The notes under the pieces: generated by a model | Database searches by the model: none | Told to the model about the DNA's origin: nothing | What the model saw: only the letters and a program-made list of their open reading frames with translations | Shown here: positions 50,664 to 62,648 of the stretch, piece by piece | Position numbering within the stretch: position 1 is the stretch's first letter | Layout: each line of letters starts with the position of its first letter | DNA from: Phorcus lineatus | Taxonomy: Eukaryota > Mollusca > Gastropoda > Trochida > Trochidae | DNA length: 64,000 nt | Assembly (NCBI GenBank): GCA_921293015.1 | Contig: OV121086.1 | Coordinates: 42,425,402-42,489,401, forward strand | Reading direction: 5' to 3' | Position numbers and translations under genes: made by a program

Positions 50664-51832
50664 AAGCTCGAATCTGGAGCTCAACCGAAAAATCTGACTA
50701 TAAATTACATTGTGATAAGCATTTGATGAAAGTTTGGTTTAGAAATATGCACTATTAAGAAAGTTATCGTGCTAGGTACAACAATATGCATATTATCGAC
50801 TTAGTCTTATTCTGCGATTTTGGTCAAAACCGGCTATTTGTAAGTGGTTAAGCTCGAATCTGGAGCTCAAACGAAAAATCTGACTGAAATTTTGTTTTGT
50901 TCCATCGAGAGAACACATTGTAATGTACATTTGATGAAAGTTTGATTGGCAAATATGCATTATAAAGAAAGGTATCGTGCTCGGTACAACAATATGCATA
51001 TTTTCGACTTAGACTTTTTCCGCGATTTTGGTCAAAACCGGCTATTTGTAAGTGGTTAACCTCCAATCTGGAGCCCAAACGAAAATTCTGACTGAAAATA
51101 TGTTTTGTTTAATCGATAGAACACATTGTGATGTACATTTAATGAAAGTTTGGTTTAGAAATATGCATTTTTAAAGAAGTTATCGTGCTCGGTACAACAA
51201 TATGCATATTTTTTCTCCGCGATTTTGGTCAAAATCGGCTATTTGTAAGTGGTTAAGCTGGAATCTGGAGCCCAAACGAAAAATCTGACTATAAAACACA
51301 TTGTGATGTCCATTTGATGAAAGTTTGGTTAGGAAATATGCATCATTAAGAAAGTTATCGTGCTCGGTACAACAATATGCATATTTTCGACTTAGTCTTT
51401 TTCCGCGATTTTGGTCAAAACCGGCTATTTGTAAGTGGTTAAGCTCCAATCTGGAGCTCAAACGAAAAATCTGACTGAAAATATGTTTTGCTCAATCGAT
51501 AGAACACATTGTGTTGTACATTTGATGAAAGTTTGGTTTAGAAATTGGCATTTTTAAAGAAGTTATCGTGCTCGGTACAACAATATGCATTTTGTTTTCC
51601 GCGATTTTGGTCAAAACCGGCTATTTGTTAGTGGTTAACCTCCAATCTGGAGCTCAAACGAAAAATCTGACTGAAAATATGTTTTGCTCAATCGATAGAA
51701 CACATTGTGTTGTACATTTGATGAAAGTTTGGTTTAGAAATTGGCATTTTTAAAGAAGTTATCGTGCTCGGTACAACAATATGCATTTTGTTTTCCGCGA
51801 TTTTGGTCAAAACCGGCTATTTGTAAGTGGTT
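50664..51832. repeat. Diverged monomers with several truncated lengths
   Basis: Starts and lengths are 50664 (186), 50850 (208), 51058 (197, about 11 bases lost near the TTCGACTTAG region), 51255 (186), 51441 (196) and 51637 (196). The starts themselves have changed (aacctccaatc, aagctggaatc, aagctccaatc). The 196-bp forms have 'gaaattggcattt' and 'atgcattttgttttccgcg', so the right arm of the inverted repeat is cut. The whole segment is repeated at 55497-56664. Confidence 0.85.
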
Positions 51833-52606
51833 AAGCTCGAATCTAGGGCTCAATCGAAAAATGTGACTGAAAATTTGTTTTCCTCAATCGATAGAACATA
51901 TTGTGTTGTACATTTGATGAAAGTTTGATTGGCAAATATGCATTTTTAAAGAAGTTATCGTGCTCGGTACAACAATATGCATATTTTTTCTCTTAGGGCT
52001 CAATCGAAAAATGTGACTGAAAATATGTTTTGTTTAATCGATAGAACATATTGTGTTGTACATATAATGAAAGTTTGATTGGCAAATATGCAATATTAAG
52101 GAAGTTATCGTGCTCGGTACATTAATGTGCATATTTTCGACTTAGTCTTTTTCCGCGAGTTTGGTCAAAACTGGCTATTTGTAAGTGGTTAACGTCGAAT
52201 CTGGAGCTCAAACGAAAAATCGGACTGAAAATATGTTTTCATCAATCGATAGAACATATTGTGTTGTTCATTTGATGAAAGTTTGATTGGCAAATATGCA
52301 TTATTAAGAAAGTTATCGTGCTCGGTACAACATAATGCATATTTTCGACTTAGTCTTTTTCCGCGAGTTTGGTCAAAACCGGCTATTTGTAAGTGGTTAA
52401 GCTCGAATCTGGAGCCCAAACGAAAAATCTGAATGAAAATATGTTTTGTTTAATCGATAGAACATATTGTGTTGTACATATAATGAAAGTTTGATTGGCA
52501 AATATGCAATATTAAGGAAGTTATCGTGCTCGGTACATTAATGTGCATATTTTTGACTTAGTCTTTTTCCGCGAGTTTGGTCAAAACTGGCTATTTGTAA
52601 GTGGTT
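51833..52606. repeat. Most diverged monomers of the window, single copy
   Basis: Two fused remnants occupy 51833-52190. The first breaks off at 'atattttttctc' near 51,992 and runs straight into 'ttagggctcaatcg' of the next, so about 47 bases are missing. Monomers at 52191 and 52399 follow. Shared markers not found elsewhere are 'gaacatattgtgttg', 'gtacattaatgtgc' and 'gcgagtttggtc'. This part is not present in the second copy at 56.6 kb. Confidence 0.82.
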
Positions 52607-54270
52607 AAGCTCGAATCTGGAGCTCAAACGAAAAATCGGACTGAAAATATGTTTTGCTCAATCGATAGAACACATTGTGATGTACATTTGATGAAAGTTT
52701 GGTTTGGAAATATGCATTTTTAAGAAAGTTATCGTGCTCGGTACAACAATATGCATATTTTTGACTTAGTCTTTTTCCGCGATTTTGGTCAAAATTGGTT
52801 ATTTGTAAGTGGTTAAGCTCGAATCTGGAGCCCAAACGAAAAATCCGACTGAAAATTTGTTTTGCTCAATCGATAGAACACATTGTGATGTACATTTGAT
52901 GAAAGTTTGGTTTGGAAATATGCATTTTTAAGAAAGTTATCGTGCTCGGTACAACAATATGCATATTTTCGACTTAGTCTTTTTCCGCGATTTTGGTCAA
53001 AATCGGCTATTTGTAAGTGGTTAAGCTCGAATCTGGAGCCCAAACGAAAAATCCGACTGAAAATTTGTTTTGCTCAATCGATAGAACACATTGTGATGTA
53101 CATTTGATGAAAGTTTGGTTTGGAAATATGCAGTTTTAAGAAAGTTATCGTGCTCGGTACAACAATATGCATATTTTCGACTTAGTCTTTTTCCGCGATT
53201 TTGGTCAAAATCGGTTATTTGTAAGTGGTTAAGCTCGAAACTGGAGCCCAAACGAAAAATCCGACTGAAAATTTGTTTTGCTCAATCGATAGAACACATT
53301 GTGATGTACATTTGATGAAAGTTTGGTTTGGAAATATGCATTTTTAAGAAAGTTATCCTGCTCGGTACAACAATATGCATATTTTCGACTTAGTCTTTTT
53401 CCGCGATTTTGGTCAAAATCGGTTATTTGTAAGTGGTTAAGCTCGAATCTGGAGCCCAAACGAAAAATCCGACTGAAAATTTGTTTTGCTCAATCGATAG
53501 AACACATTGTGATGTACATTTGATGAAAGTTTGGTTTGGAAATATGCATTTTTAAGAAAGTTATCGTGCTCGGTACAACATAATGCATATTTTCGACTTA
53601 GTCTTTTTCCGCGATTTTGGTCAAAACCGGCGATTTGTAAGTGGTTAAGCTCGAATCTGGAGCCCAAACGAAAAATCCGACTGAAAATTTGTTTTGCTCA
53701 ATCGATAGAACACATTGTGATGTACATTTGATGAAAGTTTGATTGGCAAATATGCATTATTAAGAAAGTTATCGTGCTCGGTACAACATAATGCATATTT
53801 TCGACTTAGTCTTTTTCCGCGATTTTGGTCAAAATCGGTTATTTGTAAATGGTTAAGCTCGAATCTGGAGCCCAAACGAAAAATCCGACTGAAAATTTGT
53901 TTTGCTCCATCGATAGAACACATTGTGATGTACATTTGATGAAAGTTTGGTTTGGAAATATGCATTTTTAAGAAAGTTATCGTGCTCGGTACAACATAAT
54001 GCATATTTTCGACTTAGTCTTTTTCCGCGATTTTGGTCAAAATCGGTTATTTGTAAGTGGTTAAGCTCGAATCTTGAGCCCAAACGAAAAATCCGACTGA
54101 AAATTTGTTTTGCTCCATCGATAGAACACATTGTGATGTACATTTGATGAAAGTTTGATTGGCAAATATGCATTATTAAGAAAGTTATCGTGCTCGGTAC
54201 AACAATATGCATATTTTCGACTTAGTCTTTTTCCGCGATTTTGGTCAAAATCGGCTATTTGTAAGTGGTT
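52607..54270. repeat. Return to ordinary 208-bp monomers
   Basis: Eight monomers, starting at 52607, of which the first keeps the diverged 'gagctcaaacgaaaaatcgg' start and then switches to the ordinary form. It is therefore a hybrid at the island edge. Private bases include 'atatgcagtttt' near 53,132, 'cgaaactgg' near 53,238 and 'ccggcgattt' near 53,630. The second lineage reappears at 53647 and 54063. Confidence 0.85.
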
Positions 54271-55496
54271 AAGCTCGAATCTGGAGCTCAACCGAAAAAT
54301 CTGACTATAAATTACATTGTGATAAGCATTTGATGAAAGTTTGGTTTAGAAATATGCACTATTAAGAAAGTTATCGTGCTAGGTACAACAATATGCATAT
54401 TATCGACTTAGTCTTATTCTGCGATTTTGGTCAAAACCGGCTATTTGTAAGTGGTTAAGCTCGAATCTGGAGCTCAAACGAAAAATCTGACTGAAATTTT
54501 GTTTTGTTCCATCGAGAGAACACATTGTAATGTACATTTGATGAAAGTTTGATTGGCAAATATGCATTATAAAGAAAGTTATCGTGCTCGGTACAACAAT
54601 ATGCATATTTTCGACTTAGTCTTTTTCCGCGATTTTGGTCAAAATCGGTTATTTGTAAGTGGTTAAGCTCGAATCTGGAGCCCAAACGAAAAATCCGACT
54701 GAAAATTTGTTTTGCTCCATCGATAGAACACATTGTGATGTACATTTGATGAAAGTTTGATTGGCAAATATGCATTATTAAGAAAGTTATCGTGCTCGGT
54801 ACAACATAATGCATATTTTCGACTTAGTCTTTTTCCGCGATTTTGGTCAAAATCGGTTATTTGTAAGTGGTTAAGCTCGAATCTGGAGCCCAAACGAAAA
54901 ATCCGACTGAAAATTTGTTTTGCTCAATCGATAGAACACATTGTGATGTACATTTGATGAAAGTTTGGTTTGGAAATATGCATTTTTAAGAAAGTTATCG
55001 TGCTCGGTACAACATAATGCATATTTTCGACTTAGTCTTTTTCCGCGATTTTGGTCAAAATCGGTTATTTGTAAATGGTTAAGCTCGAATCTGGAGCCCA
55101 AACGAAAAATCCGACTGAAAATTTGTTTTGCTCCATCGATAGAACACATTGTGATGTACATTTGATGAAAGTTTGGTTTGGAAATATGCATTTTTAAGAA
55201 AGTTATCGTGCTCGGTACAACATAATGCATATTTTCGACTTAGTCTTTTTCCGCGATTTTGGTCAAAATCGGTTATTTGTAAGTGGTTAAGCTCGAATCT
55301 GGAGCCCAAACGAAAAATCCGACTGAAAATTTGTTTTGCTCAATCGATAGAACACATTGTGATGTACATTTGATGAAAGTTTGATTGGCAAATATGCATT
55401 ATTAAGAAAGTTATCGTGCTCGGTACAACAATATGCATATTTTCGACTTAGTCTTTTTCCGCGATTTTGGTCAAAATCGGCTATTTGTAAGTGGTT
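54271..55496. repeat. Mixed-lineage block resembling 48.8-50.0 kb
   Basis: It starts with a 186-bp monomer, then 54457 matches 44304/47380/49000, followed by 54665, 54873, 55081 and 55289. The order is that of the 1,620-bp unit, but with 'gtggtt' in place of the 'gtgttt' junction. No gene is present. Confidence 0.82.
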
Positions 55497-56664
55497 AAGC
55501 TCGAATCTGGAGCTCAACCGAAAAATCTGACTATAAATTACATTGTGATAAGCATTTGATGAAAGTTTGGTTTAGAAATATGCACTATTAAGAAAGTTAT
55601 CGTGCTAGGTACAACAATATGCATATTATCGACTTAGTCTTATTCTGCGATTTTGGTCAAAACCGGCTATTTGTAAGTGGTTAAGCTCGAATCTGGAGCT
55701 CAAACGAAAAATCTGACTGAAATTTTGTTTTGTTCCATCGAGAGAACACATTGTAATGTACATTTGATGAAAGTTTGATTGGCAAATATGCATTATAAAG
55801 AAAGGTATCGTGCTCGGTACAACAATATGCATATTTTCGACTTAGACTTTTTCCGCGATTTTGGTCAAAACCGGCTATTTGTAAGTGGTTAACCTCCAAT
55901 CTGGAGCCCAAACGAAAATTCTGACTGAAAATATGTTTTGTTTAATCGATAGAACACATTGTGATGTACATTTGATGAAAGTTTGGTTTAGAAATATGCA
56001 TTTTTAAAGAAGTTATCGTGCTCGGTACAACAATATGCATATTTTTTCTCCGCGATTTTGGTCAAAATCGGCTATTTGTAAGTGGTTAAGCTGGAATCTG
56101 GAGCCCAAACGAAAAATCTGACTATAAAACACATTGTGATGTCCATTTGATGAAAGTTTGGTTAGGAAATATGCATCATTAAGAAAGTTTTCGTGCTCGG
56201 TACAACAATATGCATATTTTCGACTTAGTCTTTTTCCGCGATTTTGGTCAAAACCGGCTATTTGTAAGTGGTTAAGCTCCAATCTGGAGCTCAAACGAAA
56301 AATCTGACTGAAAATATGTTTGCTCAATCGATAGAACACATTGTGTTGTACATTTGATGAAAGTTTGGTTTAGAAATTGGCATTTTTAAAGAAGTTATCG
56401 TGCTCGGTACAACAATATGCATTTTGTTTTCCGCGATTTTGGTCAAAACCGGCTATTTGTTAGTGGTTAACCTCCAATCTGGAGCTCAAACGAAAAATCT
56501 GACTGAAAATATGTTTTGCTCAATCGATAGATCACATTGTGTTGTACATTTGATGAAAGTTTGGTTTAGAAATTGGCATTTTTAAAGAAGTTATCGTGCT
56601 CGGTACAACAATATGCATTTTGTTTTCCGCGATTTTGGTCAAAACCGGCTATTTGTAAGTGGTT
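55497..56664. repeat. Second copy of the diverged island
   Basis: It matches 50664-51832 at offset 4,833 bp, falling to 4,832 after one T is lost near 56,320 (atatgtttgctc). Starts are 55497 (186), 55683, 55891 (197), 56088 (186), 56274 (195) and 56469 (196). A few further base differences are visible (gttttcg near 56,190, gatcacattg near 56,530). The match stops at 56665, where the ordinary 'ctggagcccaaacg' form resumes. Confidence 0.87.
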
Positions 56665-58952
56665 AAGCTCGAATCTGGAGCCCAAACGAAAAATCCGACT
56701 GAAAATTTGTTTTGCTCAGTCGATAGAACACATTGTGATGTACATTTGATGAAAGTTTGGTTTGGAAATATGCATTTTTAAGAAAGTTATCGTGCTCGGT
56801 ACAACAATATGCATATTTTCGACTTAGTCTTTTTCCGCGATTTTGGTCAAAATCGGCTATTTGTAAGTGGTTAAGCTCGAATCTAGAGCCCAAACGAAAA
56901 ATCCGACTGAAAATTTGTTTTGCTCAATCGATAGAACACATTGTGATGTACATTTGATGAAAGTTTGGTTTGGAAATATGCATTTTTAAGAAAGTTATCG
57001 TGCTCGGTACAACAATATGCATATTTTCGACTTAGTCTTTTTCCGCGATTGTGGTCAAAATCGGCTATTTGTAAGTGGTTAAGCTCGAATCTGGAGCCCA
57101 AACGAAAAATCCGACTGAAAATTTGTTTTGCTCAATCGATAGAACACATTGTGATGTACATTTGATGAAAGTTTGGTTTGGAAATATGCATTTTTAAGAA
57201 AGTTATCCTGCTCGGTACAACAATATGCATATTTTCGACTTAGTCTTTTTCCGCGATTTTGGTCAAAATCGGTTATTTGTAAGTGGTTAAGCTCGAATCT
57301 GGAGCTCAAACGAAAAATCCGACTGAAAATTTGTTTTGCTCCATCGATAGAACACATTGTGATGTACATTTGATGAAAGTTTGGTTTGGAAATATGCATT
57401 TTTTAAAAATTTATCGTGCTCGGTACAACATAATGCATATTTTCGACTTAGTCTTTTTCCGCGATTTTGGTCAAAATCGGCTATTTGTAAGTGGTTAAGC
57501 TCGAATCTGGAGCCCAAACGAAAAATCCGACTGAAAATTTGTTTTGCTCAATCGATAGAACACATTGTGATGTACATTTAATGAAAGTTTGGTTTGGAAA
57601 TATGCATTTTTAAGAAAGTTATCGTGCTCGGTACAACAATATGCATATTTTTGACTTAGTCTTTTTCCGCGATTTTGGTCAAAATTGGTTATTTGTAAGT
57701 GGTTAAGCTCGAATCTGGAGCCCAAACGAAAAATCCGACTGAAAATTTGTTTTGCTCAATCGATAGAACACATTGTGATGTACATTTAATGAAAGTTTGG
57801 TTTGGAAATATGCATTTTTAAGAAAGTTATCGTGCTCGGTACAACAATATGCATATTTTTGACTTAGTCTTTTTCCGCGATTTTGGTCAAAATTGGTTAT
57901 TTGTAAGTGGTTAAGCTCGAATCTGGAGCCCAAACGAAAAATCCGACTGAAAATTTGTTTTGCTCAATCGATAGAACACATTGTGATGTACATTTGATGA
58001 AAGTTTGGTTTGGAAATATGCATTTTTAAGAAAGTTAACCTGCTCGGTACAACATAATGCATATTTTCGACTTAGTCTTTTTCCGCGATTTTGGTCAAAA
58101 TCGGTTATTTGTAAGTGGTTAAGCTCGAATCTGGAGCCCAAACGAAAAATCCGACTGAAAATTTGTTTTGCTCAATCGATAGAACACATTGTGATGTACA
58201 TTTAATGAAAGTTTGGTTTGGAAATATGCATTTTTAAGAAAGTTATCGTGCTCGGTACAACAATATGCATATTTTTGACTTAGTCTTTTTCCGCGATTTT
58301 GGTCAAAATTGGTTATTTGTAAGTGGTTAAGCTCGAATCTGGAGCCCAAACGAAAAATCCGACTGAAAATTTGTTTTGCTCAGTCGATAGAACACATTGT
58401 GATGTACATTTGATGAAAGTTTGGTTTGGAAATATGCATTTTTTAAAAATTTATCGTGCTCGGTACAACATAATGCATATTTTCGACTTAGTCTTTTTCC
58501 GCGATTTTGGTCAAAATCGGCTATTTGTAAGTGGTTAAGCTCGAATCTGGAGCCCAAACGAAAAATCCGACTGAAAATTTAATTTGCTCCATCGATAGAA
58601 CACATTGTGATGTACATTTGATGAAAGTTTGGTTTGGAAATATGCATTTTTAAGAAAGTTATCGTGCTCGGTACAACAATATGCATATTTTCGACTTAGT
58701 CTTTTTCCGCGATTTTGGTCAAAATCGGCTATTTGTAAGTGGTTAAGCTCGAATCTAGAGCCCAAACGAAAAATCCGACTGAAAATTTGTTTTGCTCAAT
58801 CGATAGAACACATTGTGATGTACATTTGATGAAAGTTTGGTTTGGAAATATGCATTTTTAAGAAAGTTATCGTGCTCGGTACAACATAATGCATATTTTC
58901 GACTTAGTCTTTTTCCGCGATTTTGGTCAAAATCGGCTCTTTGTAAGTGGTT
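56665..58952. repeat. Ordinary 208-bp monomers leading into the 1,872-bp repeat
   Basis: Eleven monomers. Bases 57289-58744 match 59993-61448 at offset 2,704 bp (13 monomers), and 58121-58952 resemble 58953-59784 at 832 bp (four monomers). These offsets are consistent with one another, since 832 + 1,872 = 2,704. Confidence 0.83.
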
Positions 58953-60824
58953 AAGCTCGAATCTGGAGCCCAAACGAAAAATCCGACTGAAAATTTGTTT
59001 TGCTCAATCGATAGAACACATTGTGATGTACATTTAATGAAAGTTTGGTTTGGAAATATGCATTTTTAAGAAAGTTATCGTGCTCGGTACAACAATATGC
59101 ATATTTTTGACTTAGTCTTTTTCCGCGATTTTGGTCAAAATTGGTTATTTGTAAGTGGTTAAGCTCGAATCTGGAGCCCAAACGAAAAATCCGACTGAAA
59201 ATTTGTTTTGCTCAGTCGATAGAACACATTGTGATGTACATTTGATGAAAGTTTGGTTTGGAAATATGCATTTTTTAAAAATTTATCGTGCTCGGTACAA
59301 CATAATGCATATTTTCGACTTAGTCTTTTTCCGCGATTTTGGTCAAAATCGGCTATTTGTAAGTGGTTAAGCTCGAATCTGGAGCCCAAACGAAAAATCC
59401 GACTGAAAATTTAATTTGCTCCATCGATAGAACACATTGTGATGTACATTTGATGAAAGTTTGGTTTGGAAATATGCATTTTTAAGAAAGTTATCGTGCT
59501 CGGTACAACAATATGCATATTTTCGACTTAGTCTTTTTCCGCGATTTTGGTCAAAATCGGCTATTTGTAAGTGGTTAAGCTCGAATCTAGAGCCCAAACG
59601 AAAAATCCGACTAAAAATTTGTTTTGCTCAATCGATAGAACACATTGTGATGTACATTTGATGAAAGTTTGGTTTGGAAATATGCATTTTTAAGAAAGTT
59701 ATCGTGCTCGGTACAACAATATGCATATTTTCGACTTAGTCTTTTTCCGCGATTGTGGTCAAAATCGGCTATTTGTAAGTGGTTAAGCTCGAATCTGGAG
59801 CCCAAACGAAAAATCCGACTGAAAATTTGTTTTGCTCAATCGATAGAACACATTGTGATGTACATTTGATGAAAGTTTGGTTTGGAAATATGCATTTTTA
59901 AGAAAGTTATCCTGCTCGGTACAACAATATGCATATTTTCGACTTAGTCTTTTTCCGCGATTTTGGTCAAAATCGGTTATTTGTAAGTGGTTAAGCTCGA
60001 ATCTGGAGCTCAAACGAAAAATCCGACTGAAAATTTGTTTTGCTCCATCGATAGAACACATTGTGATGTACATTTGATGAAAGTTTGGTTTGGAAATATG
60101 CATTTTTTAAAAATTTATCGTGCTCGGTACAACATAATGCATATTTTCGACTTAGTCTTTTTCCGCGATTTTGGTCAAAATCGGCTATTTGTAAGTGGTT
60201 AAGCTCGAATCTGGAGCCCAAACGAAAAATCCGACTGAAAATTTGTTTTGCTCAATCGATAGAACACATTGTGATGTACATTTAATGAAAGTTTGGTTTG
60301 GAAATATGCATTTTTAAGAAAGTTATCGTGCTCGGTACAACAATATGCATATTTTTGACTTAGTCTTTTTCCGCGATTTTGGTCAAAATTGGTTATTTGT
60401 AAGTGGTTAAGCTCGAATCTGGAGCCCAAACGAAAAATCCGACTGAAAATTTGTTTTGCTCAATCGATAGAACACATTGTGATGTACATTTAATGAAAGT
60501 TTGGTTTGGAAATATGCATTTTTAAGAAAGTTATCGTGCTCGGTACAACAATATGCATATTTTTGACTTAGTCTTTTTCCGCGATTTTGGTCAAAATTGG
60601 TTATTTGTAAGTGGTTAAGCTCGAATCTGGAGCCCAAACGAAAAATCCGACTGAAAATTTGTTTTGCTCAATCGATAGAACACATTGTGATGTACATTTG
60701 ATGAAAGTTTGGTTTGGAAATATGCATTTTTAAGAAAGTTAACCTGCTCGGTACAACATAATGCATATTTTCGACTTAGTCTTTTTCCGCGATTTTGGTC
60801 AAAATCGGCTATTTGTAAGTGGTT
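58953..60824. repeat. 9-monomer higher-order repeat, copy 1 (1,872 bp)
   Basis: Starts run from 58953 at 208-bp steps. Marks are 'ctcagtcg' at 59161, 'aatttaatttgctcc' at 59369, 'atctagagccc' and 'gattgtggtc' at 59577, 'gagctcaaacg' at 59993, two 'tttaatg'/'aaaattgg' monomers (60201, 60409) and 'gttaacctgc' at 60617. Confidence 0.87.
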
Positions 60825-62488
60825 AAGCTCGAATCTGGAGCCCAAACGAAAAATCCGACTGAAAATTTGTTTTGCTCAATCGATAGAACACATTGTGATG
60901 TACATTTAATGAAAGTTTGGTTTGGAAATATGCATTTTTAAGAAAGTTATCGTGCTCGGTACAACAATATGCATATTTTTGACTTAGTCTTTTTCCGCGA
61001 TTTTGGTCAAAATTGGTTATTTGTAAGTGGTTAAGCTCGAATCTGGAGCCCAAACGAAAAATCCGACTGAAAATTTGTTTTGCTCAGTCGATAGAACACA
61101 TTGTGATGTACATTTGATGAAAGTTTGGTTTGGAAATATGCATTTTTTAAAAATTTATCGTGCTCGGTACAACATAATGCATATTTTCGACTTAGTCTTT
61201 TTCCGCGATTTTGGTCAAAATCGGCTATTTGTAAGTGGTTAAGCTCGAATCTGGAGCCCAAACGAAAAATCCGACTGAAAATTTAATTTGCTCCATCGAT
61301 AGAACACATTGTGATGTACATTTGATGAAAGTTTGGTTTGGAAATATGCATTTTTAAGAAAGTTATCGTGCTCGGTACAACAATATGCATATTTTCGACT
61401 TAGTCTTTTTCCGCGATTTTGGTCAAAATCGGCTATTTGTAAGTGGTTAAGCTCGAATCTAGAGCCCAAACGAAAAATCCGACTGAAAATTTGTTTTGCT
61501 CAATCGATAGAACACATTGTGATGTACATTTGATGAAAGTTTGGTTTGGAAATATGCATTTTTAAGAAAGTTATCGTGCTCGGTACAACAATATGCATAT
61601 TTTCGACTTAGTCTTTTTCCGCGATTGTGGTCAAAATCGGCTATTTGTAAGTGGTTAAGCTCGAATCTGGAGCCCAAACGAAAAATCCGACTGAAAATTT
61701 GTTTTGCTCAATCGATAGAACACATTGTGATGTACATGTGATGAAAGTTTGGTTTGGAAATATGCATTTTTAAGAAAGTTATCCTGCTCGGTACAACAAT
61801 ATGCATATTTTCGACTTAGTCTTTTTCCGCGATTTTGGTCAAAATCGGTTATTTGTAAGTGGTTAAGCTCGAATCTGGAGCTCAAACGAAAAATCCGACT
61901 GAAAATTTGTTTTGCTCCATCGATAGAACACATTGTGATGTACATTTGATGAAAGTTTGGTTTGGAAATATGCATTTTTTAAAAATTTATCGTGCTCGGT
62001 ACAACATAATGCATATTTTCGACTTAGTCTTTTTCCGCGATTTTGGTCAAAATCGGCTATTTGTAAGTGGTTAAGCTCGAATCTGGAGCCCAAACGAAAA
62101 ATCCGACTGAAAATTTGTTTTGCTCAATCGATAGAACACATTGTGATGTACATTTAATGAAAGTTTGGTTTGGAAATATGCATTTTTAAGAAAGTTATCG
62201 TGCTCGGTACAACAATATGCATATTTTTGACTTAGTCTTTTTCCGCGATTTTGGTCAAAATTGGTTATTTGTAAGTGGTTAAGCTCGAATCTGGAGCCCA
62301 AACGAAAAATCCGACTGAAAATTTGTTTTGCTCAATCGATAGAACACATTGTGATGTACATTTAATGAAAGTTTGGTTTGGAAATATGCATTTTTAAGAA
62401 AGTTATCGTGCTCGGTACAACAATATGCATATTTTTGACTTAGTCTTTTTCCGCGATTTTGGTCAAAATCGGTTATTTGTAAGTGGTT
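60825..62488. repeat. 9-monomer higher-order repeat, copy 2, eight monomers kept
   Basis: It matches 58953-60616 in order for 1,664 bp. Private bases include 'acatgtgatg' near 61,738. The ninth monomer, expected at 62489, is replaced by a truncated one. The last kept monomer (62281) ends 'aaaatcgg' where its partner (60409) ends 'aaaattgg'. Confidence 0.86.
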
Positions 62489-62648
62489 AAGCTCGAATCT
62501 GGAGCCCAAACGAAAAATCCGATGATGAAAGTTTGGTTTGGAAATATGCATTTTTAAGAAAGTTATCGTGCTCAGTACAACATAATGCATATTTTCGACT
62601 TAGTCTTTTTCCGCGATTTTGGTCAAAATCGGTTATTTGTAAATGGTT
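62489..62648 (+). repeat. 160-bp monomer with a 48-bp internal deletion
   Basis: Monomer positions 35-82 are missing: 'aatccga' joins directly to 'tgatgaaag'. The ATCGAT site and the whole 26-bp segment that is duplicated elsewhere are lost. It also has 'ctcagtacaac' and ends 'gtaaatggtt'. It sits exactly where the 1,872-bp register stops. Confidence 0.9.

Noticed and set aside
44304-56664. Mobile-element insertion as the cause of the lineage switch or the diverged island
   Set aside because: All sequence in these regions still aligns to the 208-bp unit. There are no terminal repeats, target-site duplications or coding sequence. Unequal exchange and deletion are sufficient.
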